From Chromatiaceae bacterium (GTDB taxonomy: Bacteria; Pseudomonadota; Gammaproteobacteria; Chromatiales; Chromatiaceae): 53,661 bases of DNA. Shown piece after piece: positions 26,712-34,994 of the stretch; the first letter of the stretch is position 1, and each line of letters begins with the position of its first letter. Position numbers and translations under genes: made by a program. The stretch covers positions 1 to 53,661 of the forward strand of contig JACKMP010000010.1 of NCBI GenBank assembly GCA_024235315.1, read 5' to 3'. The notes beneath the pieces are model-generated. The model had not been told where the DNA came from. It worked only from the letters and a program-made list of their open reading frames with translations, and ran no database searches.

Positions 26712-26814
26712 CTCCCGGGCGCAGCGCTGACAGGTGCTATTTCAACGCGTCCGTGCTGGCGATACACTCGAAACCGCCCGATGCGCAACGCTCGGTGATT
26801 CCGCAGGAGGACAG

Positions 26815-27609
26815 GTGAGCAAGAACACGATAAGCACGCTTAACCGGATGAAGGCCGCCGGTGAGAAGATCGCCGTCATTACCAGCTACGACGCCTCTTT
26901 CACCCGGCAGATCGAGGCGGCGGGTATGGATGTGATCCTGGTCGGCGATTCGCTCGGTATGGTGGTGCAGGGACACGAAAGCACGCTTCCGGTCACGGTT
27001 AGCGACATGGTCTACCACACGGCGAACGTGATGCGTGTCAGCACCAGGGCGATGGTCATCGCCGATATGCCGTTCATGAGTCACGGCACGCCGCAGCAGG
27101 CCCTGGATACCGCGGGCCGCCTGATGAAGGAAGGTGGTGCGCACATGGTCAAGATCGAAGGCGGTGCGCCGCAGGTGGAGACGGTGCGTCATCTCACGGC
27201 GCGTGCGGTTCCCGTGTGCGGCCATCTCGGGCTGATGCCGCAGTCGATCCACCAGCTCGGTGCCTATCGGGTGCAGGGTCGCGGTGAACACGAGGGCGAG
27301 CGGATACTCAAGGATGCCGTGGCCTTGCAGCATGCCGGTGCCCAGATGCTGGTGCTGGAGTGCGTACCTGCCGTGCTCGCGGCCGAGATAACCCGTGCGC
27401 TCGATATCCCGGTAATCGGTATCGGTGCCGGGGCCGACACGGACGGCCAGGTGCTGGTGCTGTACGACATGCTCGGCATCACGATGGAGGGTACCCCGAG
27501 TTTCGTGCACAATTTCCTCGCGGGGCAGAACAGCGTACAGGCGGCACTTGCAGCCTATGTACAGGCGGTCAGGGGCGGCACCTTCCCGGCGGCAGGGCAC
27601 GCGTTCTGA
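26815..27609 (+). CDS. panB: 3-methyl-2-oxobutanoate hydroxymethyltransferase
   Basis: PanB makes ketopantoate from alpha-ketoisovalerate and methylene-tetrahydrofolate, the first committed step to pantothenate and CoA. The 264-residue TIM-barrel product shows ITSYDASF, the Mg2+ ligand region VGDSLGMVVQGHESTLPVT, and the C-terminal DMLGITMEGTPSFVHNFL. The GTG at 26815 has a strong AGGAGG 4 bases upstream and gives MSKNTISTLNRMK; upstream in-frame codons to 26734 lack such support. panC overlaps the stop by one base (TGATG). A folate step (folK) and a folate-using step sit side by side. Confidence 0.95.
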   Translation: MSKNTISTLNRMKAAGEKIAVITSYDASFTRQIEAAGMDVILVGDSLGMVVQGHESTLPVTVSDMVYHTANVMRVSTRAMVIADMPFMSHGTPQQALDTAGRLMKEGGAHMVKIEGGAPQVETVRHLTARAVPVCGHLGLMPQSIHQLGAYRVQGRGEHEGERILKDAVALQHAGAQMLVLECVPAVLAAEITRALDIPVIGIGAGADTDGQVLVLYDMLGITMEGTPSFVHNFLAGQNSVQAALAAYVQAVRGGTFPAAGHAF

Positions 27610-28454
27610 TGATCACGACTGGAGAAGTAGACAGTCTGCGCACCCAGGTCGAATCGTGGCGGCGAGGAGGCAATGTAGCCTTCGTGCCGACGATGGGCAA
27701 TCTGCACGCCGGGCACCTGTCGCTGATCGAAGCCGCGCACAAGGTCGCCGACCGGGTGGTGGCCAGTATCTTCGTCAATCCGCTGCAGTTTGGTGCGGGC
27801 GAGGATTTCGACAATTATCCGCGCACACTGGAACGCGATGCCGCGATGCTTGCGGCCGAAGGTACCGACCTGCTGTTTGCGCCGTCGGTGCGGGTGATGT
27901 ATCCCAAGGCGCAGGCCGAACAGACCCGGGTGGAGGTGCCCGGTCTGTCTGATGTGCTGTGTGGCGCCTGCCGACCCGGGCACTTCGTCGGCGTGGCAAC
28001 GGTCGTGTGCAAGCTGTTCAACATGGTGCAGCCGGATATCGCCCTGTTCGGCAACAAGGACTACCAGCAGCTGATGGTGATCCGGCGCATGGTGCAGGAC
28101 CTGGCGATGCCAGTGAAGATCATCGGCGTCGAGACGATGCGCGAAAGCAGCGGATTGGCGATGAGTTCACGCAACGGGTACCTCAGCGACGGTGAGCGAG
28201 CCATCGCACCGGTGCTCTACCGCGTGTTGACGGGTGTAGCGCAGGCGTTGCGTGAGGGCAGCCAGGACTTCGCCGGCTTGCAGGCGCAGGCGGCGAGGGA
28301 GCTGGATGACAATGGTCTGCGCACTGATTACGTGGCAATTCGGAATGCGGCCGATTTGCTCGAACCGGCGGCCGGCGAGGACAGGCTGGTGGTCCTTGCG
28401 GCGGCCTTCCTCGGCAAGGCCAGGCTGATCGACAATATTGAGGTCGCCCGTTAA
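27609..28454 (+). CDS. panC: Pantothenate synthetase
   Basis: PanC ligates pantoate and beta-alanine with ATP to pantothenate. The 281-residue product has the nucleotidyltransferase motif HAGH (33-36, in PTMGNLHAGH), SIFVNPLQFGAGEDF, LFGNKDYQQL and the KMSKS-like loop ESSGLAMSSRN. The ATG at 27609 shares a base with the panB stop. panD (aspartate decarboxylase), which often follows panC, is absent: the next gene is on the opposite strand, 6 bases away. Confidence 0.96.
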   Translation: MITTGEVDSLRTQVESWRRGGNVAFVPTMGNLHAGHLSLIEAAHKVADRVVASIFVNPLQFGAGEDFDNYPRTLERDAAMLAAEGTDLLFAPSVRVMYPKAQAEQTRVEVPGLSDVLCGACRPGHFVGVATVVCKLFNMVQPDIALFGNKDYQQLMVIRRMVQDLAMPVKIIGVETMRESSGLAMSSRNGYLSDGERAIAPVLYRVLTGVAQALREGSQDFAGLQAQAARELDDNGLRTDYVAIRNAADLLEPAAGEDRLVVLAAAFLGKARLIDNIEVAR

Positions 28455-28460
28455 CCGCAG

Positions 28461-30548
28461 TCATGGCTTCTCTGCTGGCTCCGTCGGGATCCAGCGGCGC
28501 AGGATCTCGTCCAGTGACGTGACATCCACCGGCTTGGCCAGAAAATCGTCCATCCCTTCGGCGAAAAGACGCTCATGGCTGCCTTTTTGTACATCCGCGG
28601 TGGTGGCAACCAGTGGCGGATAGCTGCGTGGTCCCGAGCCCTGCCGCTGCTGCAGTTCCCTGACCACGTCGAGTCCCGACAGTCCCGGCATGTGCACGTC
28701 GAGAAACACCAGGTCGTAGGATTGTTCGTCGACCTGCCACAGCGCGTCGGCACCGGATTCGACACGATCGGCGATAACATCGCGAGCCTGAAGCAGGTAG
28801 ACCAGCAACTTGCCGTTGATCGGGTCGTCATCGACCACCAGGGCACGCATGTTGGAATTGCGTCTGGGAGGCGGGCGCTGCCTGCTGCCTCTGTCCGTGG
28901 CGCCATTCTGCTGTGCGATGTGCAGCGGCAGCGTGACGGCAAAGCAGGTGCCTTTCCCCTCGCTGCTGTCGACTTCGATCGTGCCGCCGAGTGACTCGGT
29001 GATATTGCGGGCGATGACCAGGCCCAGCCCGGTTCCGCCGAATGCGCGCCGGCTCGACTGATCGACCTGGTAAAAAGGCTCGAAAACCTTGGAGAGCGCG
29101 TTGCTGGGGATGCCGATACCGGTGTCAGAGACGCGCAGGATCAGCACGGATTCGGGGCATCCGGTACGGGTTTCGGTCTCCAGCTGGAGACCGCCGCGCG
29201 GTGTGAACTTGATGGCGTTGTCGAGCAGGATCCCCAGCATCTGGCGCAGGCGCAGGCCATCCGTCTCGATCGCAAACGGCAGCTGCGGTTCCTCGCGGTA
29301 CAGCAGTTCGAGCCCTTTCTGTTCGGCCTTGGCACGAAACAGGCGGACGGTGTCGTCGAGCAGGACTGGGAGTTCGACGACCGCTTCGCGTACCGAGAAC
29401 TTGCCGGCCTCGATGCGCGAGAAGTCGAGGATTTCTTCGATCACGCCGAGCAGGTTGCGCGCCGAGAGATCGATCAGGTCGAGATGTTCGCGCTGTTCCT
29501 CGCTGAGTGTGCTCTGCGCGAGGACGTGAGTGAATCCGATGATGCCATTGAGCGGGGTCCTGATCTCGTGACTCATCGCGGCAAGAAAGGCACTCTTGGC
29601 CCGACTGGCGGATTCGGATTTTTCTTTTTCCTCCTCGATTCGGCACTCGAAGGCCTTGTGCGCCGAATTGTCGATGACGGCGACGACCAGCAGGCGCTTC
29701 CTGTCGAGCTGCAATGTGGTCGCGGTGGTCGTCACCGGCAGTTCGCGATTGCCAAGCCTCAGCGTGGTCTCCAGCGATAGCGGCCTGTCCGCCGGGGTCG
29801 ACTCCAGGCGCGCGCGCGTCTCCGAGCCGACCAGATCGTCCAGCCGGGCGGGCGCCGAGGCGGTGGATGCGAAAAGTGTCCTGGCGGCAGCATTGGAGTC
29901 GATGACGGCGCCGTCCACTGTGTCGACCAGCAGCAGGGGGATCGGTGAAGCGCTGAACAGCGTCGCCGCGCGCGCCTCGCTCTGCGCGGACCGTGACTGC
30001 AGTTGCGTCAGCGACCACCAGCCCAGGCCCATCATGCCCAGAAGGGCGGCCGTCCAGACGAAAAAGCTGACCCGCGTATCGTCACGCATCGCCTGGAAGA
30101 ACACGGGACTGACCTTGATCGTCAACAGACCGACCAGTTTGCCGCCGACCGGGTCGAACAACGGAATACGGTTGTCGAAGCAGTCGCTGCATGCCGTGTC
30201 GCCGATACTGAACGAACCCAGCTCGAACGGCGGCGTGAACTCCATCGTTGCGGCGGAGAAATAGGACTCACCCGTCTGGGTATCCTCGAGGATCAGCATC
30301 TTGCTCAGGGCATCGCGGATCGCCGATGTGTCAGGCGGGTTGGTGCCATGGCTCATCAGGTGCTGAATGTTTTCGGCATTGGCCTGCGCCAGGATGCGGG
30401 CCGTCGTTTCCGCCTCGCTGCGCAGTCGTGGCTCGAGGATCAGCAGCCAGTCCAACGCGCTGAGTGTCGCCAGGGCGAGCATCAGCACGAGAAATACTGT
30501 TGCCACGGCGCTGTGGCGATGCGGACTACTGTTGCCGTATAGCTTCAT
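28461..30548 (-). CDS. Hybrid sensor histidine kinase with periplasmic CxxC sensor
   Basis: A 695-residue inner-membrane kinase. Order: TM1 (about 14-37), periplasmic sensor (about 38-155) with the pair C120/C123 (GDTACSDCF), TM2 (about 161-181), a PAS-like domain (about 190-300), HisKA with phospho-acceptor H327 (MSHEIRTPLNG), HATPase_c (LLDNAIKF, DTGIGIP, GGTGLGL) and a C-terminal receiver (phospho-Asp in LVFLDVHMPG; Lys in AKPVD). There is no separate output regulator beside it. The ATG at 30548 overlaps the YfiR-like gene by 23 bases, so the two are coupled. The CxxC may sense redox, metal or haem (inference). Confidence 0.9.
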   Translation of the reverse strand: MKLYGNSSPHRHSAVATVFLVLMLALATLSALDWLLILEPRLRSEAETTARILAQANAENIQHLMSHGTNPPDTSAIRDALSKMLILEDTQTGESYFSAATMEFTPPFELGSFSIGDTACSDCFDNRIPLFDPVGGKLVGLLTIKVSPVFFQAMRDDTRVSFFVWTAALLGMMGLGWWSLTQLQSRSAQSEARAATLFSASPIPLLLVDTVDGAVIDSNAAARTLFASTASAPARLDDLVGSETRARLESTPADRPLSLETTLRLGNRELPVTTTATTLQLDRKRLLVVAVIDNSAHKAFECRIEEEKEKSESASRAKSAFLAAMSHEIRTPLNGIIGFTHVLAQSTLSEEQREHLDLIDLSARNLLGVIEEILDFSRIEAGKFSVREAVVELPVLLDDTVRLFRAKAEQKGLELLYREEPQLPFAIETDGLRLRQMLGILLDNAIKFTPRGGLQLETETRTGCPESVLILRVSDTGIGIPSNALSKVFEPFYQVDQSSRRAFGGTGLGLVIARNITESLGGTIEVDSSEGKGTCFAVTLPLHIAQQNGATDRGSRQRPPPRRNSNMRALVVDDDPINGKLLVYLLQARDVIADRVESGADALWQVDEQSYDLVFLDVHMPGLSGLDVVRELQQRQGSGPRSYPPLVATTADVQKGSHERLFAEGMDDFLAKPVDVTSLDEILRRWIPTEPAEKP

Positions 30549-31107
30549 AGTGGGCCGAGACCTTGAGGAAAAAGGGCCTGAGATCAATCCCGTGGTCGAT
30601 CAGGGACTGGAGATTGACCTCTGGAAGAATGCGGTCGCTGACCGCGATGCCGCCGAGGACACCGCGCTCGATGTCTCCGGCCAGGGGTGAAAAACTCAGG
30701 ACATGGTGCGTGCGCGCGAATGTCAGCAATCGCTTCATCTCGCGATCATCGAGTGCCTGGGCGAGGAATACCGCGGTGAACGGATCACTCGCGTGGGAAA
30801 CCTGCAGTGCATCCAGGCGGGTCAACGAGAGCCGGGCCTTGGGCTGGCTCTTCTGCAGCCGCTCGTACAGAGCATAGGCAATGCCAGCGATCTTCGGCCC
30901 ATCGTCGGCGAACACCAGCGCGATGTGCTCCGGGTGGGGCGGCGCGACCGATCTTGCGGCAATAAACGCCGGGAAGACGTTGATGGCGACACGAATGCGT
31001 GCATCGTTGAGATCGTCCGCCCGCACGGTAAAGGATGCGGCGATCAGCGCGCAGACGCTCATCCACCATGCGGTGCCGCTGACCACGTGAATCAGCTGCC
31101 GGATCAT
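30526..31107 (-). CDS. YfiR-like (DUF4154) periplasmic protein
   Basis: A 193-residue exported protein: signal peptide MIRQLIHVVSGTAWWMSVCA onward, ending near TVRADD, then a YfiR/DUF4154 domain, recognised by THHVLSFSPLAGDIERGVLG and the later EVNLQSLIDHGIDLR section. In Pseudomonas YfiR is a periplasmic repressor of a membrane diguanylate cyclase; related proteins commonly sit beside sensor kinases and TonB receptors, as here. It likely feeds a periplasmic signal to the downstream kinase (inference from the 23-base overlap and locus type). ATG 31107 is chosen; the ORF further upstream has no signal-peptide logic. Confidence 0.75.
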   Translation of the reverse strand: MIRQLIHVVSGTAWWMSVCALIAASFTVRADDLNDARIRVAINVFPAFIAARSVAPPHPEHIALVFADDGPKIAGIAYALYERLQKSQPKARLSLTRLDALQVSHASDPFTAVFLAQALDDREMKRLLTFARTHHVLSFSPLAGDIERGVLGGIAVSDRILPEVNLQSLIDHGIDLRPFFLKVSAHYEAIRQQ

Positions 31108-31138
31108 GTTCTTGCATCCATGGATATGGCCGCTGCTG

Positions 31139-31903
31139 TCAAACGCTCGACTGGTAGGCCAGCCCCAGCCACAGCGTGCGTCCGCGGCGCGGGAAGTCAT
31201 CGACATAGGTATCTGCCGGTGCGGGGTCGTGGCGCCGCATGTCGGCCAGGTTGCGCAATCCCGAGTGCAGGATCAGTGGCTGGGCGGCCTGCCATTCGAT
31301 CGCCAGATCGGCCGTCGTATACGCTGTCATGTCGTCGCGCGTGTCACCGGGTGCGCGCGCATGTTCCCCCGCATGGGTGAATTGCAGATGCACATCGAGT
31401 TCATTCCAGGGTGTGAGGTGCAAGCCGAGGTTGCCGAGCCAATGTGTCGAATCGGCGATGTCCGTGTCGCTTGTACCGTCGTGCGGCTGTGCATAACTGA
31501 GGTTGCCATCGACGGCGATGTGGCGTTTGAAGCGGCGTTCGGCTTTCACCTCCAGGCCACAGGTGCACGCCCGTGCGACATTGTCGAAACCGAGCTTGCC
31601 GCCACCAAGTACCTGGCCGGTACCGGTCTCGTCCTGCATCACGTCGAGGCCGGGTACCAGCCGAAGCGCCCGGGCCACCGTGCGGATGCCGCGTTGCTGC
31701 AGGTCGCTGCCGACGAGGATCGTCACATGGTCGGGCACATAGTCCTTGTTGAGCCCGGTTTTGGTGGCGATCTCGGTCTGCTGCTCGAGTACCTGCAGCA
31801 GTTGCGAGAGTTCAGGCCCGGTTTCGTCTTGCGCGGTCGCACCAGCGGTATTCAGTGCGCACGCGGCAAACAGGAGAATCCGGGATGATGCGGTTTCGAC
31901 CAT
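31139..31903 (-). pseudogene. TonB-dependent receptor, internally deleted
   Basis: A 254-residue remnant of an outer-membrane TonB-dependent receptor, normally 600-750 residues. It retains a short signal peptide (ending AGATAQ) and the start of the plug domain (VTILVGSDLQQRGIRTVARALRLVPGLDV). Near residue 100-105 it passes directly into C-terminal barrel strands (GLEVKAERRFKRHIAVDGNL, ending TLWLGLAYQSSV). Most of the barrel and the rest of the plug are missing, but the frame is kept, consistent with an in-frame internal deletion. It lies 31 bases upstream of the YfiR-like gene in the same direction. Loss of channel function is expected; a residual signalling role is conceivable. Confidence 0.72.
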
Positions 31904-31971
31904 GGTGCCTCACTGTACCTTGTGTCCGGCAGGGAACGACTGCCGCCTGCAATCCCTGGTGCTGCACTTGC

Positions 31972-32020
31972 GGGTGCCGTAGCAGACGCCACCCCCAATA
32001 GGCGGTGCGCCACGGCACCC
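31972..32020. terminator. Long hairpin 3' of ppc
   Basis: Outer arms GGGTGCCGT (31972-31980) and ACGGCACCC (32012-32020) pair perfectly, and inner GC-rich arms around a short loop extend the stem with bulges. It begins 6 bases after the ppc stop. No T-run follows on the minus strand, so it may stabilise the 3' end or act as a factor-assisted terminator. Confidence 0.5.
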
Positions 32021-32025
32021 TTGGG

Positions 32026-34845
32026 TCAACCGGTGTTCCGCATTCCGCCAGCGATGGCATTGATGGAGCGCAACAGCGGGTCGAGGCTGGCCTCGCGATC
32101 GCCTTCGCGCGTGTCCTTGCTGCGATAGCGGTGCAGCAACTCCAGCTGAATGTGGTTCAGTGGATCCAGATAGGGGTCACGACGAGTCAGCGAGGTCTTG
32201 AGCAACGGATTCTCGTCCAGCAATTCGTCGATCTGTGCGATCTTGCGAATCCATTTTTCGGTCCGTTGGTATTCAGACTCGATCATGTCGAACACGGTGT
32301 CGCGGGTCTTTGGATCACTGCAAAGTTCAGCGTATTCACGTGCGATGTCCATGCGGGACTTGAACAGCGCCATCTGGGTGTTGCTGAGTAGCGCGCGAAA
32401 GAAAGGCCAGTCGCGGTACATCTCGCGCAGCGATTTCAGGCGTTTTTTCTGGTCGTCACAGCATCCCTCCAGGGCGCTGCCAAGGCCGTACCACGCCGGC
32501 AGGGTCTGACGCGCCTGCGCCCAACCGAAAACCCAGGCGATCGCGCGTACCGAGGACTTCGAGCGGTCACCTTTTGCGCGGTGCGAGGGCCGTGACCCGA
32601 TGTTCAGCAGCCCGATCTCGGATACTGGCGTGGCCTCGTAGAAATAATCGAGAAACCCCGGGGTCTGTTCGGTCAACTCGCGGTAGCACGCCTCGCCTTT
32701 TTCGGCCAGCGCCTGCATGTGATGATGGAATGTTTCGTTGTCTGGTTTGACCTCACGGATCAGCCCGGTACTGGCACTGACGACCCCGGTAAGCCCCATC
32801 GACAGCTCGTAGACTGCGGTTTCGCGGTTGCTGTACTTGTACGACAACACCTCGCCCTGCTCGGTGAACTTGATCTGCCCCAGCAGGGTACCTGCCGGTT
32901 GTGCACGTATCGCCTCGTGCGTCGGGCCGCCACCCCGGCCGATGGTGCCACCGCGGCCGTGAAACAGGCGGATGCGCACGCCGCGTTCCCTGCCCAGCGC
33001 GATCACCCGCTGTTGGGCGCGGTACAGCAGCCATGCCGAGGCGACGATGCCGCCGTCCTTGGCAGAGTCCGAATACCCGAGCATCACCTCCTGCAGGCTG
33101 TTGTGCTTGCGCAGCAGCCGCTGGTAGACCGCATCATCGAGCAGCTCGGAGATGACCGGTTCGATGCGCGACAGGTCGCGAATGGTCTCGAACAAAGGTG
33201 ACACACCGATGCGGCAGATGAACGATTCACCCTGTCGACCGGCGAGTCCGGTAAGGCTCGCGAGGAACATCACATGCATCACGTCCGATGCTTGGTGCGC
33301 CATCGATATCACATACCGTCCGATCACCCGGGGACTGATCGCGCGCTGCATCTGCTCGACCACGTCAAACACCGCCAGGACTTCCTGGGTCATGGCCGTC
33401 AGCCGGGTGCGGTCATCGATCAACGGGGGGTCTTCTATCAGTCGACCCATCAGTGCCACACGATTCGCCTCATCCAGCCCGGCATAGTCCTGCTCGATCC
33501 CGAGGTGGGCCAGCAGCTCAGCGACCGCCTCGGTGTGCACGGTCGATTCCTGGCGGATATCCAGGCGCGCGAGGTAGAAGCCGAAGGTGCGGGTGAGACG
33601 GATGAGGTCGAGCAACTCGGCGTTGGCGGTATCGGCATCACCGTGACTGATCAACGAGTCGCGGATCATGACCAGGTCACTGAGGAACTCGGCCTCGGTG
33701 TGATAACCGGTCGGCGCGTTCTCGTCAGCAATGTCGTCCATCCACGCCTGGCCGCGCAGCTGCGCCTGCTGCAGGCGCAGTCCCATGATGTACAGCTTGC
33801 GGCGGTAGGGCTCTTCGGGAAAACGTGCCGGCCATTCCTGGTCGAACTGCGCGCGGTAGTCGTCGTCCACACGCAGGCTGGCGGTGAATGCGGGGGAGGG
33901 TGTGCAGAAGTCCTGCGACTGGGTGAGGATGCCGATCAGGTCCTCGACGCGTTGAAAGTACTCCTGCAGGATGGTCAGGTGTTGGGTCAGTATCGCTTCA
34001 CGCGTGGTTGCGGCCGTGACATTGGGGTTGCCGTCCCGATCGCCGCCGATCCAGCTGCCGAAGCGGATCATCGCCGGTACGTCGATGCCGTGAAAATCGG
34101 GGTGGTCGCGGTAGGCTCGGCGGATTGCGCCTTCCAGGCGTCGATAGACCACGGGTATCGCGTCAAACAGGGCCTCGCGGAAATGGTGCATACCCATGCG
34201 TATCTCATGGCGCACATCGGGACGCGAGGGGCGGACCTCGTCGGTTTTCCACAGTGCCTGGATGTGTGTGCGCAGATTCCGGGTATGGGTCTCCTTGTAC
34301 TCGATGGCATTTGGCGGCGCGTCCAGCGCCTCGTTGCTCTCGAAGATTCGGCGCATCTGCAGCATGATCGACCGGCGCTTGGATTCGGTCGGGTGTGCAG
34401 TGAACACCGGCATGTAGCGGATCTCTTCGAACAGGTCCTGCAATTCCTCGGGATCGACGCCCATGTCGCGCAGGTCACGCATACAGGCGTCGAACGATCC
34501 GCGCCACAGCACGCCGCCGTCAGCCGCAATGCGCCGCCGCTGGCGGTGCTGGAAACTCTCTTCGGCGGTGTTGACCAGCTGGAAATAGATGCTGAAGGCG
34601 CGAATGACCGGGCGCAGGGCGTCGGGCGACAGCTTGCTGATGAACTTCTTCAGGCGCGCCAGGCGCACCGGGTCGGGATCTTTGCGCAGTTGCAGAAAGC
34701 CTTTGCGCAGCCGTTCCACCGCACGCACCACATCGGTGCCGGACTGGCTGCTGATCACCTCGCCCAGCAGGCGGCCGAGGAGTTTGACCCTGCCACGCAG
34801 GGCCTTGTCGTGTTTCACGCAGGCATTGACGAAAGGATCGCTCAC
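32026..34845 (-). CDS. ppc: Phosphoenolpyruvate carboxylase
   Basis: Carboxylates PEP with bicarbonate to oxaloacetate, replenishing the TCA cycle that gltA (same window) draws on. The 939-residue product has VFTAHPTESKRRS with the catalytic His, GSWIGGDRDGNPNVT, the catalytic loop FHGRGGTIGRGGGPTH, GYSDSAKDGG, and the conserved C-terminus MRNTG. It is somewhat longer than E. coli Ppc (883), mainly at the N-terminus. The start codon is GTG at 34845 (MSDPFVNACVK). It is divergent from pgi, with about 150 bases between them for both promoters. Confidence 0.97.
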   Translation of the reverse strand: MSDPFVNACVKHDKALRGRVKLLGRLLGEVISSQSGTDVVRAVERLRKGFLQLRKDPDPVRLARLKKFISKLSPDALRPVIRAFSIYFQLVNTAEESFQHRQRRRIAADGGVLWRGSFDACMRDLRDMGVDPEELQDLFEEIRYMPVFTAHPTESKRRSIMLQMRRIFESNEALDAPPNAIEYKETHTRNLRTHIQALWKTDEVRPSRPDVRHEIRMGMHHFREALFDAIPVVYRRLEGAIRRAYRDHPDFHGIDVPAMIRFGSWIGGDRDGNPNVTAATTREAILTQHLTILQEYFQRVEDLIGILTQSQDFCTPSPAFTASLRVDDDYRAQFDQEWPARFPEEPYRRKLYIMGLRLQQAQLRGQAWMDDIADENAPTGYHTEAEFLSDLVMIRDSLISHGDADTANAELLDLIRLTRTFGFYLARLDIRQESTVHTEAVAELLAHLGIEQDYAGLDEANRVALMGRLIEDPPLIDDRTRLTAMTQEVLAVFDVVEQMQRAISPRVIGRYVISMAHQASDVMHVMFLASLTGLAGRQGESFICRIGVSPLFETIRDLSRIEPVISELLDDAVYQRLLRKHNSLQEVMLGYSDSAKDGGIVASAWLLYRAQQRVIALGRERGVRIRLFHGRGGTIGRGGGPTHEAIRAQPAGTLLGQIKFTEQGEVLSYKYSNRETAVYELSMGLTGVVSASTGLIREVKPDNETFHHHMQALAEKGEACYRELTEQTPGFLDYFYEATPVSEIGLLNIGSRPSHRAKGDRSKSSVRAIAWVFGWAQARQTLPAWYGLGSALEGCCDDQKKRLKSLREMYRDWPFFRALLSNTQMALFKSRMDIAREYAELCSDPKTRDTVFDMIESEYQRTEKWIRKIAQIDELLDENPLLKTSLTRRDPYLDPLNHIQLELLHRYRSKDTREGDREASLDPLLRSINAIAGGMRNTG

Positions 34846-34994
34846 TGATCTTCACTCTCTTGGCCATATGGCCGGTTCCGGGACCGCGCAAAGTCGGGCC
34901 GATGGTTCTTCGCATTGGTATACTTTGACAAATCCACGCCGTTTTTGCCGTATAAATTGCGGCCGGCAATCCACTCATTTTTCGACGTAGTCCT

